This document shows positions 1 through 7,928 of a stretch of 64,000 bases of DNA, in pieces (positions within the stretch are counted from its first letter, which is position 1; the number at the start of each line of letters is the position of its first letter). The DNA is taken from the NCBI RefSeq assembly GCF_003628445.1, contig NZ_RBZO01000004.1:62001-126000 (forward strand), read 5' to 3'. The DNA is from Oceanobacillus bengalensis. Its GTDB lineage: Bacteria > Bacillota > Bacilli > Bacillales > Amphibacillaceae. The notes below the pieces were generated by a model. It was given only the letters and a program-made list of their open reading frames with translations. It was not told the DNA's origin and did not search any database. A program made the translations under genes and the position numbers.

Positions 1-456
1 TTCATACGTACCTGGTTCATCAAACGTTGTATATACTTTATTTGTGTACGCAGGCATTGCTTGTGTTTGAGCAATTAAATTCATATTTTCATCATAGATA
101 CCGAAACCATGTGTAACATCTCCACTCGTCACATGAAACTCTATTGGTTCACCCACTTTAAATTCCGTCTCACTCATTTTCCACCCAAACTGTAATGCTT
201 CTACATCGACAATTGTGGGTTTGATTTCTTCACCATAAACAGGTTGATCATATGGTAATTCACGTAACGTATAAATAGTAACAACTATAAAGAAAATAAC
301 TAGTATCGTAGCATAAAACGTACGTGCTTTGTACCATTTCTTTTTAATAGGTTCATAATCTCTTTTTTCCTTCGATTTAATAACTACGATCAGAAAAACA
401 GCTGCAACAACTATCATAAAAAACAGACTTGTAACCCATGCTACTGTTTGTACCAC
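1..456 (-). CDS. CuA-type subunit II of a heme-copper oxidase or NO reductase (partial)
   Basis: This reading frame runs off the left edge; 152 codons are visible. The start is taken as GTG at 456-454 because a strong AAGGGGGT ribosome site sits 7 bases upstream, and the ATG two bases earlier hits a stop within six codons. The protein begins with two membrane segments (about residues 5-25 and 45-65), then a cupredoxin-like domain with the first copper-ligand histidine in VTHGFGIYD. The Cys-x3-Cys-x3-His-x2-Met part of the CuA site would lie outside the window. Two N-terminal helices followed by a periplasm-facing cupredoxin is the layout of cytochrome oxidase subunit II. An FNR-type box with a well-placed -10 lies upstream, so anaerobic expression is expected, which favours a CuA-dependent NO reductase or a low-oxygen oxidase. 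The catalytic partner is not visible. Confidence 0.8.
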   Translation of the reverse strand, partial: MVQTVAWVTSLFFMIVVAAVFLIVVIKSKEKRDYEPIKKKWYKARTFYATILVIFFIVVTIYTLRELPYDQPVYGEEIKPTIVDVEALQFGWKMSETEFKVGEPIEFHVTSGDVTHGFGIYDENMNLIAQTQAMPAYTNKVYTTFDEPGTYE

Positions 457-492
457 ATTAATACCCCCTTAATATCTTATAAACCCTATTTC

Positions 493-535
493 ATGATATC
501 GAAATAATCCTCCTTATCTAGTGATATTCGTCACA
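493..535 (-). promoter_or_regulatory. FNR-type promoter of the CuA subunit II gene
   Basis: A box at 520-535 reads AGTGA-N6-TCACA, one mismatch from the Bacillus Fnr consensus TGTGA-N6-TCAC(A/T). A -10 hexamer TATCAT lies at 493-498, 21 bases from the box, the spacing of class II (about -41.5) activation. The GTG start is 37 bases downstream. Confidence 0.7.
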
Positions 536-728
536 GATAACAGAAAAATAACTATATTTAGATTTATTTTATTTTTCATATTTATTACATTACAAATAGT
601 GAAAATAGTATTTATCTTGCTGTCTATAACGGGCTTCTATGATTGAATTTATAGCATGCATCAGATAAACTTACTTAGTAGAATAGAAAAGATATTATGA
701 ATATAATGAGGAAGGTTTGGTGTAGTTC

Positions 729-1214
729 ATGGCAGATTTCACACATTTTAATGAACAAGCAAGAGCAAAAATGGTAGATATAACGGAAAAGAAGGAAACA
801 GCACGGAGAGCTATTGCCCATTCAAGTATTCAAATGAATAAACAAGTGTATGAGAATATTGTTCAAAATAAAAATAAGAAAGGAGACGTACTAGCGGTAG
901 CACAAGTTGCAGGGATTATGGCGTCCAAACAAACTTCAGGTTTAATTCCAATGTGCCACCCCATACCAATAAGTGGAGTAGATGTAAAGTTTGATTGGGA
1001 AGAGGTTGATAACGATATGTATGAATTGTTAATTGATGCAGAAGTAAAAACCGTGGGGAGTACAGGGGTTGAGATGGAGGCATTAACCGCTGCTTCAATT
1101 ACAGCGTTAACGGTGTATGATATGTGTAAAGCAGTTGACAAAGGAATGATCATCGGACAAACCTATCTACTTGAAAAAAGTGGCGGAAAAAGCGGTGACT
1201 ATAAGAGAGGATAA
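729..1214 (+). CDS. moaC: Cyclic pyranopterin monophosphate synthase MoaC
   Basis: MoaC acts with MoaA in the first step of molybdenum cofactor synthesis, converting the MoaA product into cyclic pyranopterin monophosphate in the cytoplasm. The 161 residues match the usual family length. The signature LIPMCHPIP is at residues 72-80, and the conserved [15 protein letters not shown] stretch followed by [11 protein letters not shown] lies in the C-terminal third. The gene stands alone on the plus strand, diverging from the partial gene to its left and convergent with the modB operon. An AGGAAGG ribosome site lies 13 bases before the ATG, a little far. No FNR box is evident upstream. An intrinsic terminator follows immediately. 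Confidence 0.96.
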   Translation: MADFTHFNEQARAKMVDITEKKETARRAIAHSSIQMNKQVYENIVQNKNKKGDVLAVAQVAGIMASKQTSGLIPMCHPIPISGVDVKFDWEEVDNDMYELLIDAEVKTVGSTGVEMEALTAASITALTVYDMCKAVDKGMIIGQTYLLEKSGGKSGDYKRG

Positions 1215-1250
1215 GAAATCGGTTGGGTATAAACCGATTTCTTTTCTTGT
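1213..1250 (+). terminator. Terminator of moaC
   Basis: Arms at about 1213-1224 and 1232-1243 pair as a 12-bp stem around GGTT/AACC, followed by a T-rich run. It begins at the moaC stop codon. Confidence 0.8.
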
Positions 1251-1277
1251 CGATTAGTATTTAAGGTCATCGACCAA

Positions 1278-1937
1278 TCAAATATCTCTTTTTGTTCGAT
1301 TTATAACTAGCAACAATACGAATGAAAAAGCGATGCTTATTAATACATAAGTCCATGCGATCTTATTCTGTCCCGTTTCAATGGCAAGATAAATTGCCGT
1401 TGGGATTGTTTGCGTACGACCAGGTATGTTACCTGCAACCATTAAAGTTGCCCCAAACTCACCAAATCCTCGAGCAAATCCTAGAATTACTCCAGTTAAT
1501 ATCGCACGCATGGATAATGGAATGGTAATTGCTAACAATACCATCCAATTCGTTGCGCCATCAACCTTTGCTGCACCAACAATATTATTGTCAACAGATA
1601 GGAAACCTGTCTTTATGGACTGGTACATTAATGGAAAGGCAACAACAATCGCTGCAATTATAGCTGCTGTAGAAGTAAATAAAATACTACTTCCTGAAAA
1701 CTGCTCAATAGCTTGTCCGACAAAGCTGTTTTTCCCAAAAATAATAATTAACATAAACCCGATAACAGTTGGCGGTAAGACAAGGGGCAAGAAAAAGATT
1801 GTTTCAATGATTGTTTTCCCTTTAAATTGTTTCCCCACCAGCAAAAAGGCTGCAATAATCGCAAATAAGAATGTAATGATTGTAGCAATTGTTGCAACAT
1901 AAAACGATAACTGGACTGGATGCCATGACCATTGCAT
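1278..1937 (-). CDS. modB: Molybdate ABC transporter permease ModB
   Basis: Membrane subunit of the high-affinity molybdate importer. The 219 residues hold five to six hydrophobic helices. The cytoplasmic coupling motif of ABC importers is visible in GAAKVDGATNWMVLLAITIPLS, and the ModB-typical FARGFGEFGATLMVAGNIPG follows. It starts 7 bases after modA, with AGGTGAAG as ribosome site. No modC ATPase follows; the strand ends in the moaC terminator region. As I recall, Bacillus subtilis also has modAB without a linked modC, so the ATPase is probably encoded elsewhere or shared. Confidence 0.95.
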   Translation of the reverse strand: MQWSWHPVQLSFYVATIATIITFLFAIIAAFLLVGKQFKGKTIIETIFFLPLVLPPTVIGFMLIIIFGKNSFVGQAIEQFSGSSILFTSTAAIIAAIVVAFPLMYQSIKTGFLSVDNNIVGAAKVDGATNWMVLLAITIPLSMRAILTGVILGFARGFGEFGATLMVAGNIPGRTQTIPTAIYLAIETGQNKIAWTYVLISIAFSFVLLLVINRTKRDI

Positions 1938-1944
1938 TGTTACT

Positions 1945-2712
1945 TCACCTACTCACCTGAAAGCCATTCTTCTCAAAAATCTCTATTGCTAGATCACTAT
2001 GAAGAAATTGATAAAAGTCTTCTATAGCATCTGGCCTTCCTTCTGTTTCTTTATTTATAATAGCAGCATAGTATTCAATAGGAGCGTGAAGACTAGTATC
2101 TATTTTCTCCAAGGAATCAATATCTTCAACACCGACTATGTCACTTGCATAAACAAACCCAATGTCTGCTGCTCCTTCTCTTACATACGTTAATACTTGT
2201 GTAACATCTTTCGTAAGAACCATTCTATCTTGGAGTTGATTCCATACCCCTAAGTTCTCCAACACTTCCTTTGCATACGTGCCTGCTGGTACTGCTTCTG
2301 GTGTTCCAACTGCTAATTCTCCATCACGTAATAAAAAATCATCTAGCGAATCGATGTCCGTTTGTTTTGATTTAATAAGTACTAATTCATTCTCTAGAAT
2401 AGCTGAACCTTCGAGTACCATCCCTTCCTCCACTAAAAGTTCATAATCCTTCTTGGATGCAGAAAAAAATAAATCGGCCGGGGCACCTTGTTCAATCTGT
2501 TTTCTTAAAGAACCTGATCCACCAAAATTAAACGTTACAGTAACCGACTCATTGTGTTTTTCAAATTCATCTTTAATCTCAAGTAGACTCTCTGTTAAAC
2601 TCGAAGCAGAGGAGATTAATATTTCTGTTGAGTCATCGCTTGCATTAGATGCTTCAGAACATCCAGCAATAAAAACAGGAATCATCATGAGTATGATATA
2701 TAATATTCTCAC
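1945..2712 (-). CDS. modA: Molybdate-binding lipoprotein ModA
   Basis: Substrate-binding protein of the molybdate importer, expected to be lipid-anchored outside the membrane. The N-terminus is a short hydrophobic signal ending in a lipobox (IAGC). The mature part shows family landmarks: SSASSLTESL near the start, the NFGGSGSLRKQIEQGAPADLFF segment, AVGTPEAVPAGTYAKEVL, and VYASDI toward the end. The start is GTG at 2712 or the TTG one codon earlier; GTG has better spacing from the GGGTG ribosome site. It is the third gene of mobA-moaB-modA-modB, with gaps of about 10 bases on both sides. Confidence 0.94.
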   Translation of the reverse strand: MRILYIILMMIPVFIAGCSEASNASDDSTEILISSASSLTESLLEIKDEFEKHNESVTVTFNFGGSGSLRKQIEQGAPADLFFSASKKDYELLVEEGMVLEGSAILENELVLIKSKQTDIDSLDDFLLRDGELAVGTPEAVPAGTYAKEVLENLGVWNQLQDRMVLTKDVTQVLTYVREGAADIGFVYASDIVGVEDIDSLEKIDTSLHAPIEYYAAIINKETEGRPDAIEDFYQFLHSDLAIEIFEKNGFQVSR

Positions 2713-2725
2713 CAATTTTCACCCT

Positions 2726-3256
2726 TTAATTATGTAAATCTTTTTTTAATTCCATGACCATATGACCAATCTCAGGTAGTATGATCTTTTCCATTGCTAA
2801 TGTTACTGCGCTGGTCGAACCTGGTAGGCAGAAAATGACACGATGGTTTGCTATTCCACATGTTGCCCGTGAAAGAATACTAGCCGTACCAATATCATAC
2901 TGATAACTTAAATGCCGAAATAACTCACCAAATCCCGGCAATTCCTTATCAAATAATGGCTGGACAGATTCGATAGTTACATCTCTGTATGCTATACCTG
3001 TACCCCCATTGACAATAACAGCATCAACGTCATCCCTTTCAATGATAGCTTCAATCGATTGTTGGATTTCCCTCTTGTCATCTGTTGTAATATCGTACAT
3101 ATTTATTTGATGACTAGAATCCTTCAATAAATCTATGATACGTTTTCCACTTTTATCTGTTTCTCTATTTCTTGTATCACTTACCGTTATAACAGCACAG
3201 TTTACTTTCATCGTTGATATTTTACGATGCTCCTTCAACAAATACCTCACCCCCAT
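2726..3256 (-). CDS. moaB: Molybdenum cofactor protein MoaB (MoaB/Mog family)
   Basis: Member of the molybdopterin-binding MoaB/Mog family that adenylylates molybdopterin before metal insertion. Family motifs are the N-terminal VITVSDTRN, the nucleotide/pterin loop VNGGTGIAYRDVT, and FCLPGSTSAV near the C-terminus. The open frame starts with ATG at 3256, but Bacillus homologues begin closer to the KEHRK segment. A TTG at about 3238, preceded by GGGTGAGGT, is a credible real start, giving about 170 residues. The gene follows mobA closely and precedes modA. Confidence 0.9.
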   Translation of the reverse strand: MGVRYLLKEHRKISTMKVNCAVITVSDTRNRETDKSGKRIIDLLKDSSHQINMYDITTDDKREIQQSIEAIIERDDVDAVIVNGGTGIAYRDVTIESVQPLFDKELPGFGELFRHLSYQYDIGTASILSRATCGIANHRVIFCLPGSTSAVTLAMEKIILPEIGHMVMELKKDLHN

Positions 3257-3261
3257 GATTA

Positions 3262-3840
3262 TTAACCTTCAATATATTGTTGATAATCGATAACATCATT
3301 GATATTGATAAAAGGTCCCTCTTCATCAAAAGGAACATACTTAATGGTACACTTTTCTAGTAACTTCTGTACAGACCTTTCCCCTTTATTAAGTCCTTTT
3401 TCTATCAAATTTCGGGTAGAGGAATGATAAATAGCAATGAGTGGCTGTCTCTTTCCTGCTACGATAGGAATAATTGCGTCCACACCATGTTCTATCTGAG
3501 AGATTAAATGTTCATATACCCATGTTTCTACAAATGGAACATCAATAGGAACGGCAATGTACCATTCAGCTGGATATTTCTCCATCGCAGTGAAAATTCC
3601 AGCCAATGGTCCTTGCCCTTGGTATTTTTTCGTGTCATGGATGATCTTCGTTTTTTCCTTATCAAATATATGTTCTAAATTGGAATTTGTCACAACCAAC
3701 AAACAATCCACAATTGGCGCTAATGCATCAATAGAATACTTGTAGAAAGCTTTATTATTTTTTTTGGCTATTGCCTTTGCTGTGCCAAACCTCCGAGATT
3801 GTCCACCAGCAAGTACCACGCCGACATACCTTTTTCCCAT
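3262..3840 (-). CDS. mobA: Molybdenum cofactor guanylyltransferase MobA
   Basis: MobA transfers GMP from GTP to molybdopterin-Mo, producing the guanine dinucleotide cofactor (MGD) needed by NarG. The N-terminal nucleotide-binding signature VVLAGGQSRRFGTAKA is present, followed by GQGPLAGIFTAM and the metal-binding VPIDVPFV. I place the start at ATG 3840, which has a GGAAGGAGG site 6 bases upstream; a longer frame exists to 3882 but has no such site. The resulting 192 residues are normal. First gene of the operon with moaB and modAB, divergent from fnr. Confidence 0.94.
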   Translation of the reverse strand: MGKRYVGVVLAGGQSRRFGTAKAIAKKNNKAFYKYSIDALAPIVDCLLVVTNSNLEHIFDKEKTKIIHDTKKYQGQGPLAGIFTAMEKYPAEWYIAVPIDVPFVETWVYEHLISQIEHGVDAIIPIVAGKRQPLIAIYHSSTRNLIEKGLNKGERSVQKLLEKCTIKYVPFDEEGPFININDVIDYQQYIEG

Positions 3841-3973
3841 AATTAGCCTCCTTCCGCATATTAAAGTTTGAACAAATTTCACAATATCGTAACCAAAGAC
3901 ATTACGAAATCATCATGAACAATGTTAGAATAGATTATAAGAATAAAAATTTGCATTCATAAGGAGTGATGAT

Positions 3974-4696
3974 ATGCAAACAAGTTTATTATTAAATTCT
4001 CGAACGACAGACAAACCGATTTCAAAAGAATTACGTGCTTTATTAGACTCGATTAGTACTGTGAAAAGCATCGAAAAGGACACTTTTGTATTTCATGAAG
4101 GTGCAGCAGCGGAAGAAATCTACATTATAAAACAAGGGCTTGTGCAAATTTCCAAACTTACTGCTGATGGAAAAGAGATGATACTCAGAGTCTGTAAAAA
4201 TAACGATATCATAGGCGAACTAACATTATTCAGCGATCATCCAAAGTATCTTTTAAGTGCAAAAGTTTTAGAATCAGGAGAAATATTTGTTATTAATAAG
4301 AATAAACTAGAAAAGGAACTAATGACCAATAGTGTACTTACCTTCGAATTTATGAAATGGACGAGTAACCATATGCGGAAATTCCAAACGAAAATCAGAG
4401 ACTTATTACTTAATGGAAAAAAAGGTGCAGTGTACTCTACACTTATTCGTTTATCAAATAGTTACGGCATTACACAAGAAAATGGTATTTTAATTGATTT
4501 AACGTTAACGAACCAAGAACTAGCAAATTTTTGTGCTGCCACACGGGAGAGTGTCAACAGAATACTTGTTCAATTAAGAAAGCTGGACATTATCACTATC
4601 GATAAGACAGGAAGAATTTTCATAAAAGACATCGGGTATTTACGTGATGAAATTGGTTGTGAGAATTGTCCCATTGAAGTATGTAATATTAACTAG
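3974..4696 (+). CDS. fnr: Anaerobic regulator Fnr, Bacillus type
   Basis: Crp/Fnr-family activator that switches on nitrate respiration when oxygen is absent. It has an N-terminal cyclic-nucleotide-like sensor domain (about residues 25-140), a dimerisation helix and a winged-helix DNA-binding domain with recognition helix CAATRESVNRIL. The C-terminus carries Cys229, Cys232 and Cys237 (C-x2-C-x4-C), the arrangement that binds the [4Fe-4S] cluster in B. subtilis Fnr, unlike the N-terminal cysteines of E. coli FNR. An AAGGAG site precedes the ATG. It is single, divergent from mobA and convergent with the moco/nar operon across a repeat element. It is the obvious candidate reader of the TGTGA-N6-TCACA boxes in this window. 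Confidence 0.95.
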   Translation: MQTSLLLNSRTTDKPISKELRALLDSISTVKSIEKDTFVFHEGAAAEEIYIIKQGLVQISKLTADGKEMILRVCKNNDIIGELTLFSDHPKYLLSAKVLESGEIFVINKNKLEKELMTNSVLTFEFMKWTSNHMRKFQTKIRDLLLNGKKGAVYSTLIRLSNSYGITQENGILIDLTLTNQELANFCAATRESVNRILVQLRKLDIITIDKTGRIFIKDIGYLRDEIGCENCPIEVCNIN

Positions 4697-4779
4697 AAGC
4701 TAAGACCAGCGTAATTTACTATAGAAAAAGCCGAACGATACTACAAAATCTTCCATTATAATTTAAATTACTTTGGATT

Positions 4780-5312
4780 TGATGTAAAGTGTTGGCTTAT
4801 TTAATTCAGAATAACTTTGCTCTCGCTCACACTTATTAATGTGATGTGCTTACTCCGCTCCAGCAGAATACTTCGCTTTCCACGGGCACGGCCTCAGCCT
4901 CCTCGGAAGAAAAGCCCTTCCTGCGGGGTCTTCGGACACGTGCTGTTCCCGTAGGAGTCTACGTATTCTGCCTACGCTGGTAAAGATTTTTTTGGTTAAT
5001 GTATAGTTGTAGCCCATAGAAATACGTTTTATAAAATTGCTCTCATCTAAAAAAGATAATAAAGCTCTCTGCTTCAACAGAAATCATGGTAGGATTTAAC
5101 AGCAAATTTCCAGGTTGTACTTCAGTAGTGAACAATCCTAGTGGAGGCAATACACGTAGACTCCTGTGGGAGGATAGGCCTAGGTGAGACTAAGTAGTGC
5201 GTTAGCACGGAGTAGGCTCACCAGCCGCCCACGGAAAGCGAAGTGTATTGCCGGAACGACGTGCTTAGCACTATACTGAATTCAGTTAATCAACAATCTA
5301 TACAATCTATTT
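4780..5312. repeat. Composite structured repeat, copy R1
   Basis: This fills the 700-base gap between the convergent genes fnr and mobB. The left end (TTATTTAATTCAGAATA near 4797) and the right end (complement of GATTGTATAGATTGTTGATT near 5310) form imperfect terminal inverted repeats shared with the other copies. Module B lies at 4860-4980, closed by GCAGAATAC at 4863-4871 and GTATTCTGC at 4963-4971. Module A lies at 5138-5260, closed by GGCAATACAC at 5146-5155 and GTGTATTGCC at 5243-5252. Copy R1 is in reverse orientation relative to R2-R4. Reading frames inside it are palindrome artefacts. Confidence 0.85.
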
Positions 5313-5396
5313 ATTTAGCTATAGATCGTTAACATTCTAAGTTTGCTATCCTTTAATCGTGCGTCTATGGGCGGAAGGTTTTAGTTATGTTCCAGC

Positions 5397-5894
5397 TTAT
5401 TTTTTTAAATGTATGTGTACCAACCACTCACAAAATTTCTCCACTTCATGTCTTTTAAAAACTGGATAATTGATCGATTTATTAATTAATGAAACGGATG
5501 AAATCACAGCTTTTATATTTGTTACGCTTTCTAATAAGGGAAGCTCTTCTACCTTGTTGATTAATACGATTTTATTAAATCCTTTATTCTTAAAGCCTTC
5601 AATTACTAATATATCAATGCTCATCATTTCGTAAATTGGAATCATCTGTTCCAAATTCCAGGGTTCCTGTTGTGATAATTGCAGAACACCTTCTCCTTCT
5701 ACTCCAGCAATGAGTGCACCTGCTCGGCTGTGCTTTTCACTATCGGTATCCTTCATTCCAAGTGGAACACCACCATGTCCGTGATGTTTTAGAGAGGCAA
5801 CGCGGTTCCCCTTAGAAATGAGTTCCTCGATGACACGCGTTGCTAATGTTGTTTTTCCGCTATTTTTATAACCAACAATTTGTACAATATCCAT
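5397..5894 (-). CDS. mobB: Molybdopterin-guanine dinucleotide biosynthesis adaptor MobB
   Basis: P-loop GTP-binding protein that assists MobA in making the MGD cofactor; not strictly essential in E. coli. The Walker A motif GYKNSGKTT is at residues 8-16, the conserved SLKHHGHGG segment at 34-42 and DTDSEKHSRAGA shortly after; VIEGFK marks the Walker B region. The 165 residues match the family. Last gene of the long leftward nar/moco unit, 12 bases after moaD, just before repeat R1. Confidence 0.94.
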   Translation of the reverse strand: MDIVQIVGYKNSGKTTLATRVIEELISKGNRVASLKHHGHGGVPLGMKDTDSEKHSRAGALIAGVEGEGVLQLSQQEPWNLEQMIPIYEMMSIDILVIEGFKNKGFNKIVLINKVEELPLLESVTNIKAVISSVSLINKSINYPVFKRHEVEKFCEWLVHIHLKK

Positions 5895-5906
5895 TATTTC
5901 ACTCGC

Positions 5907-6140
5907 TTATCCACCACTCACTGGTGGAATAAATGCAACGGTATCTCCAGACTTAATCGCATCATCTGCCATTGCATACTCCTCGTTCACTGCTGTCATT
6001 ACACTTTCAAGATTTATTAAGGGATAAATTTTTTGTAATTCGCTCTTTAATTCTTCTACAGTAATTTGTTCCAACTTCAATTCTAACTCAGGCTTCCCTA
6101 CTTTTTCTTGCAAATCAGCAAATAATAGAATTTTTATCAT
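5907..6140 (-). CDS. moaD: Molybdopterin synthase small subunit MoaD
   Basis: Ubiquitin-fold sulfur carrier. The C-terminal diglycine (PPVSGG) is adenylylated by MoeB, thiocarboxylated, and donates sulfur to cyclic pyranopterin monophosphate within the MoaD-MoaE complex. At 77 residues it has the normal length. The start overlaps the moaE stop by 4 bases, suggesting translational coupling of the two subunits. Confidence 0.95.
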   Translation of the reverse strand: MIKILLFADLQEKVGKPELELKLEQITVEELKSELQKIYPLINLESVMTAVNEEYAMADDAIKSGDTVAFIPPVSGG

Positions 6141-6610
6141 AGCTCAACATCCTTTAAAATTGGTTTTCCATCTTTGTATGGGAACTTTTCCAATTGATCA
6201 CCAATCCATGTTTCCCCGTCTTCCCAATGTTCCTTCTTCCAAATTGGGACAATCTGTTTGATCCGTTCGATGGCATATTCATTCGCTTCATATGCAGCCT
6301 TCCGATGCGGAGAAGAAACAGCAATTACGACAGCTATATCTGATATATCTAATCGACCAATTCGGTGCGTAATAGCTACCTTTGTGTTAGTCCACTTTTC
6401 TTCTATCTCTTTCCCAATCTGTGCGAGCATCTTCACCGCCATCGGAATATATGCCTGATATTCTAAATAAATGGTTCGTTTTCCCTTTGTCCACTCTCTA
6501 ACCGTACCAATAAACGTTGTAATCGCACCCGCTTCTCTTACGGAAACTTTCTTAACGAGTGACTCTACTTGAATCGGTTCATTTACAATTTCATATAATA
6601 AATCAGCCAT
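6137..6610 (-). CDS. moaE: Molybdopterin synthase catalytic subunit MoaE
   Basis: Large subunit of molybdopterin synthase, which builds the dithiolene group of the cofactor. Family features are GAITTFIGTVREWTKG near residues 28-43, LEYQAYIPMAVKML, the HRIGRLDISDIAVVIAVSSPHR core, and the C-terminal WKKEHWEDGETWI substrate loop with conserved Lys and Trp. At 157 residues it is standard. It overlaps moeA by 8 bases and moaD by 4. Confidence 0.95.
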   Translation of the reverse strand: MADLLYEIVNEPIQVESLVKKVSVREAGAITTFIGTVREWTKGKRTIYLEYQAYIPMAVKMLAQIGKEIEEKWTNTKVAITHRIGRLDISDIAVVIAVSSPHRKAAYEANEYAIERIKQIVPIWKKEHWEDGETWIGDQLEKFPYKDGKPILKDVEL

Positions 6611-7916
6611 GCTTCGGACGACTCCTTCTAATATTTACATTAGGTTTATTAAATTCTATTAATGTTGTACCTTCTTGGTCTTCGAGTAATATAACGGAAA
6701 CTTCCATTCCTTGTTCAAAGCCTCTTGTACCACCTGGAAGTACAATCAAAATGTCAGCCTCAGCCAAAGATGATACTACATTAGATTTATCCAATCCTAC
6801 AGGCGTTGCAACCATTCTACCATTCTGATAAGTCAAGTGTCCTCTAACAAACCTGTCAAATGGATTTGGCTTTGGAAAGTCAGCTCCAAGTATAGCAATC
6901 TCTTTTTTCAAATAGGCATGGTAGGAATGTAAAAAAGTCCGGATGACTGGTCGTGTATATAGTTCAAACCCTACATAACATGCAGAAGGATTTCCTGACA
7001 AACCATATAAAAGCTTTCCATCCAATTCTGCTACAGTCGTTACACTACCAGGTCTCATACCAATTTTATTAAATAAAACATGAGCACCTAATTTTTCGTA
7101 GATTGCTGGTAAGTAATCATAGTCCCCTACTGAAACTCCTCCAGTTGTAATGAGGAAGTCAACTTTATCGAGTGCATCCTTCACCTGATTGTAACACGTT
7201 TCCAACTCATCACTAAATTGGCCAAGATAAACTGGCTCTCCACCTGCTCGAATAATTTGTGAATAAATCATATATGCATTACTATTCCTTATTTTCCCAG
7301 GTTGTAACGGCTCATCTAGTTCCAATAATTCACTTCCAGTAGCAATAATACCGATTTTTGGTTTTACGCTGATTGGGACTTCCTTGTAGCCAAATGTGGC
7401 GAGCAACGCAACAACTCCTGGGTTTATATAAGTCCCTTTTTTTACTAGTACAGTACCTTTTCTCGTATCTTCTCCAGTAAAGGAGATATTGTCCCCAGCA
7501 TTTATTTTACGTTTCAACTCTATGTAAGCTGTTCCTTCATTCATGATTTCCTTCACTAATTCAAACATAACAACCGCATCACAATCCTCTGGAATTTGTG
7601 CACCTGTCATGATACGAACGGCCTGCATACTGTCTACTGTCCCTTGAAACGTACTTCCCGCACCAATTTCTCCGACAACTTCAAATGCAAGTGGATTGGC
7701 ACGTGTTGCGGATACGGTATCCGCTGACCTTATCGCAAAACCATCATATGGAGATCTATCAAATGGAGGAACATGATGATCAGCTATTAAATCTTCTCCT
7801 AAAAACTGACCATAACATCTTTCAATCGGGACATAGCTCACGTCCCCTTCCTTTGCATACTGCATGACCCGTTCAATTGCTTCACTTACCTTAATTGGTT
7901 TACGTCTTTCCACCAC
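6603..7916 (-). CDS. moeA: Molybdopterin molybdenumtransferase MoeA
   Basis: MoeA inserts molybdate into adenylylated molybdopterin. The 437-residue protein shows the MoeA landmarks: PPFDRSPYDGFAIRS (about 45-60), MTGAQIPEDCDAVVMFE, the GDNISFTGEDTRKG stretch, GIIATGSELLE, TTGGVSVGDYDYLP and GLSGNPSACYVGFELY. Tandem GTG codons at 7916 and 7913 serve as start after a GGGTG site. It follows moeB after 12 bases and overlaps moaE. It feeds NarG, the main molybdoenzyme here. Confidence 0.95.
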   Translation of the reverse strand: MVERRKPIKVSEAIERVMQYAKEGDVSYVPIERCYGQFLGEDLIADHHVPPFDRSPYDGFAIRSADTVSATRANPLAFEVVGEIGAGSTFQGTVDSMQAVRIMTGAQIPEDCDAVVMFELVKEIMNEGTAYIELKRKINAGDNISFTGEDTRKGTVLVKKGTYINPGVVALLATFGYKEVPISVKPKIGIIATGSELLELDEPLQPGKIRNSNAYMIYSQIIRAGGEPVYLGQFSDELETCYNQVKDALDKVDFLITTGGVSVGDYDYLPAIYEKLGAHVLFNKIGMRPGSVTTVAELDGKLLYGLSGNPSACYVGFELYTRPVIRTFLHSYHAYLKKEIAILGADFPKPNPFDRFVRGHLTYQNGRMVATPVGLDKSNVVSSLAEADILIVLPGGTRGFEQGMEVSVILLEDQEGTTLIEFNKPNVNIRRSRPKHG

Positions 7917-7928
7917 AATTTTTCACCC

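Noticed and set aside
3867-3883. An Fnr autoregulation site between mobA and fnr.
   Set aside because: TCACA is present, but the left half is TTGAA at the right spacing or TTTGA with a 7-base spacer; too weak to claim.
4850-5077. A 75-codon minus-strand frame inside repeat R1.
   Set aside because: It runs through the palindromic module B and has no homologue-like composition or ribosome site; the same frame is not kept in other copies.
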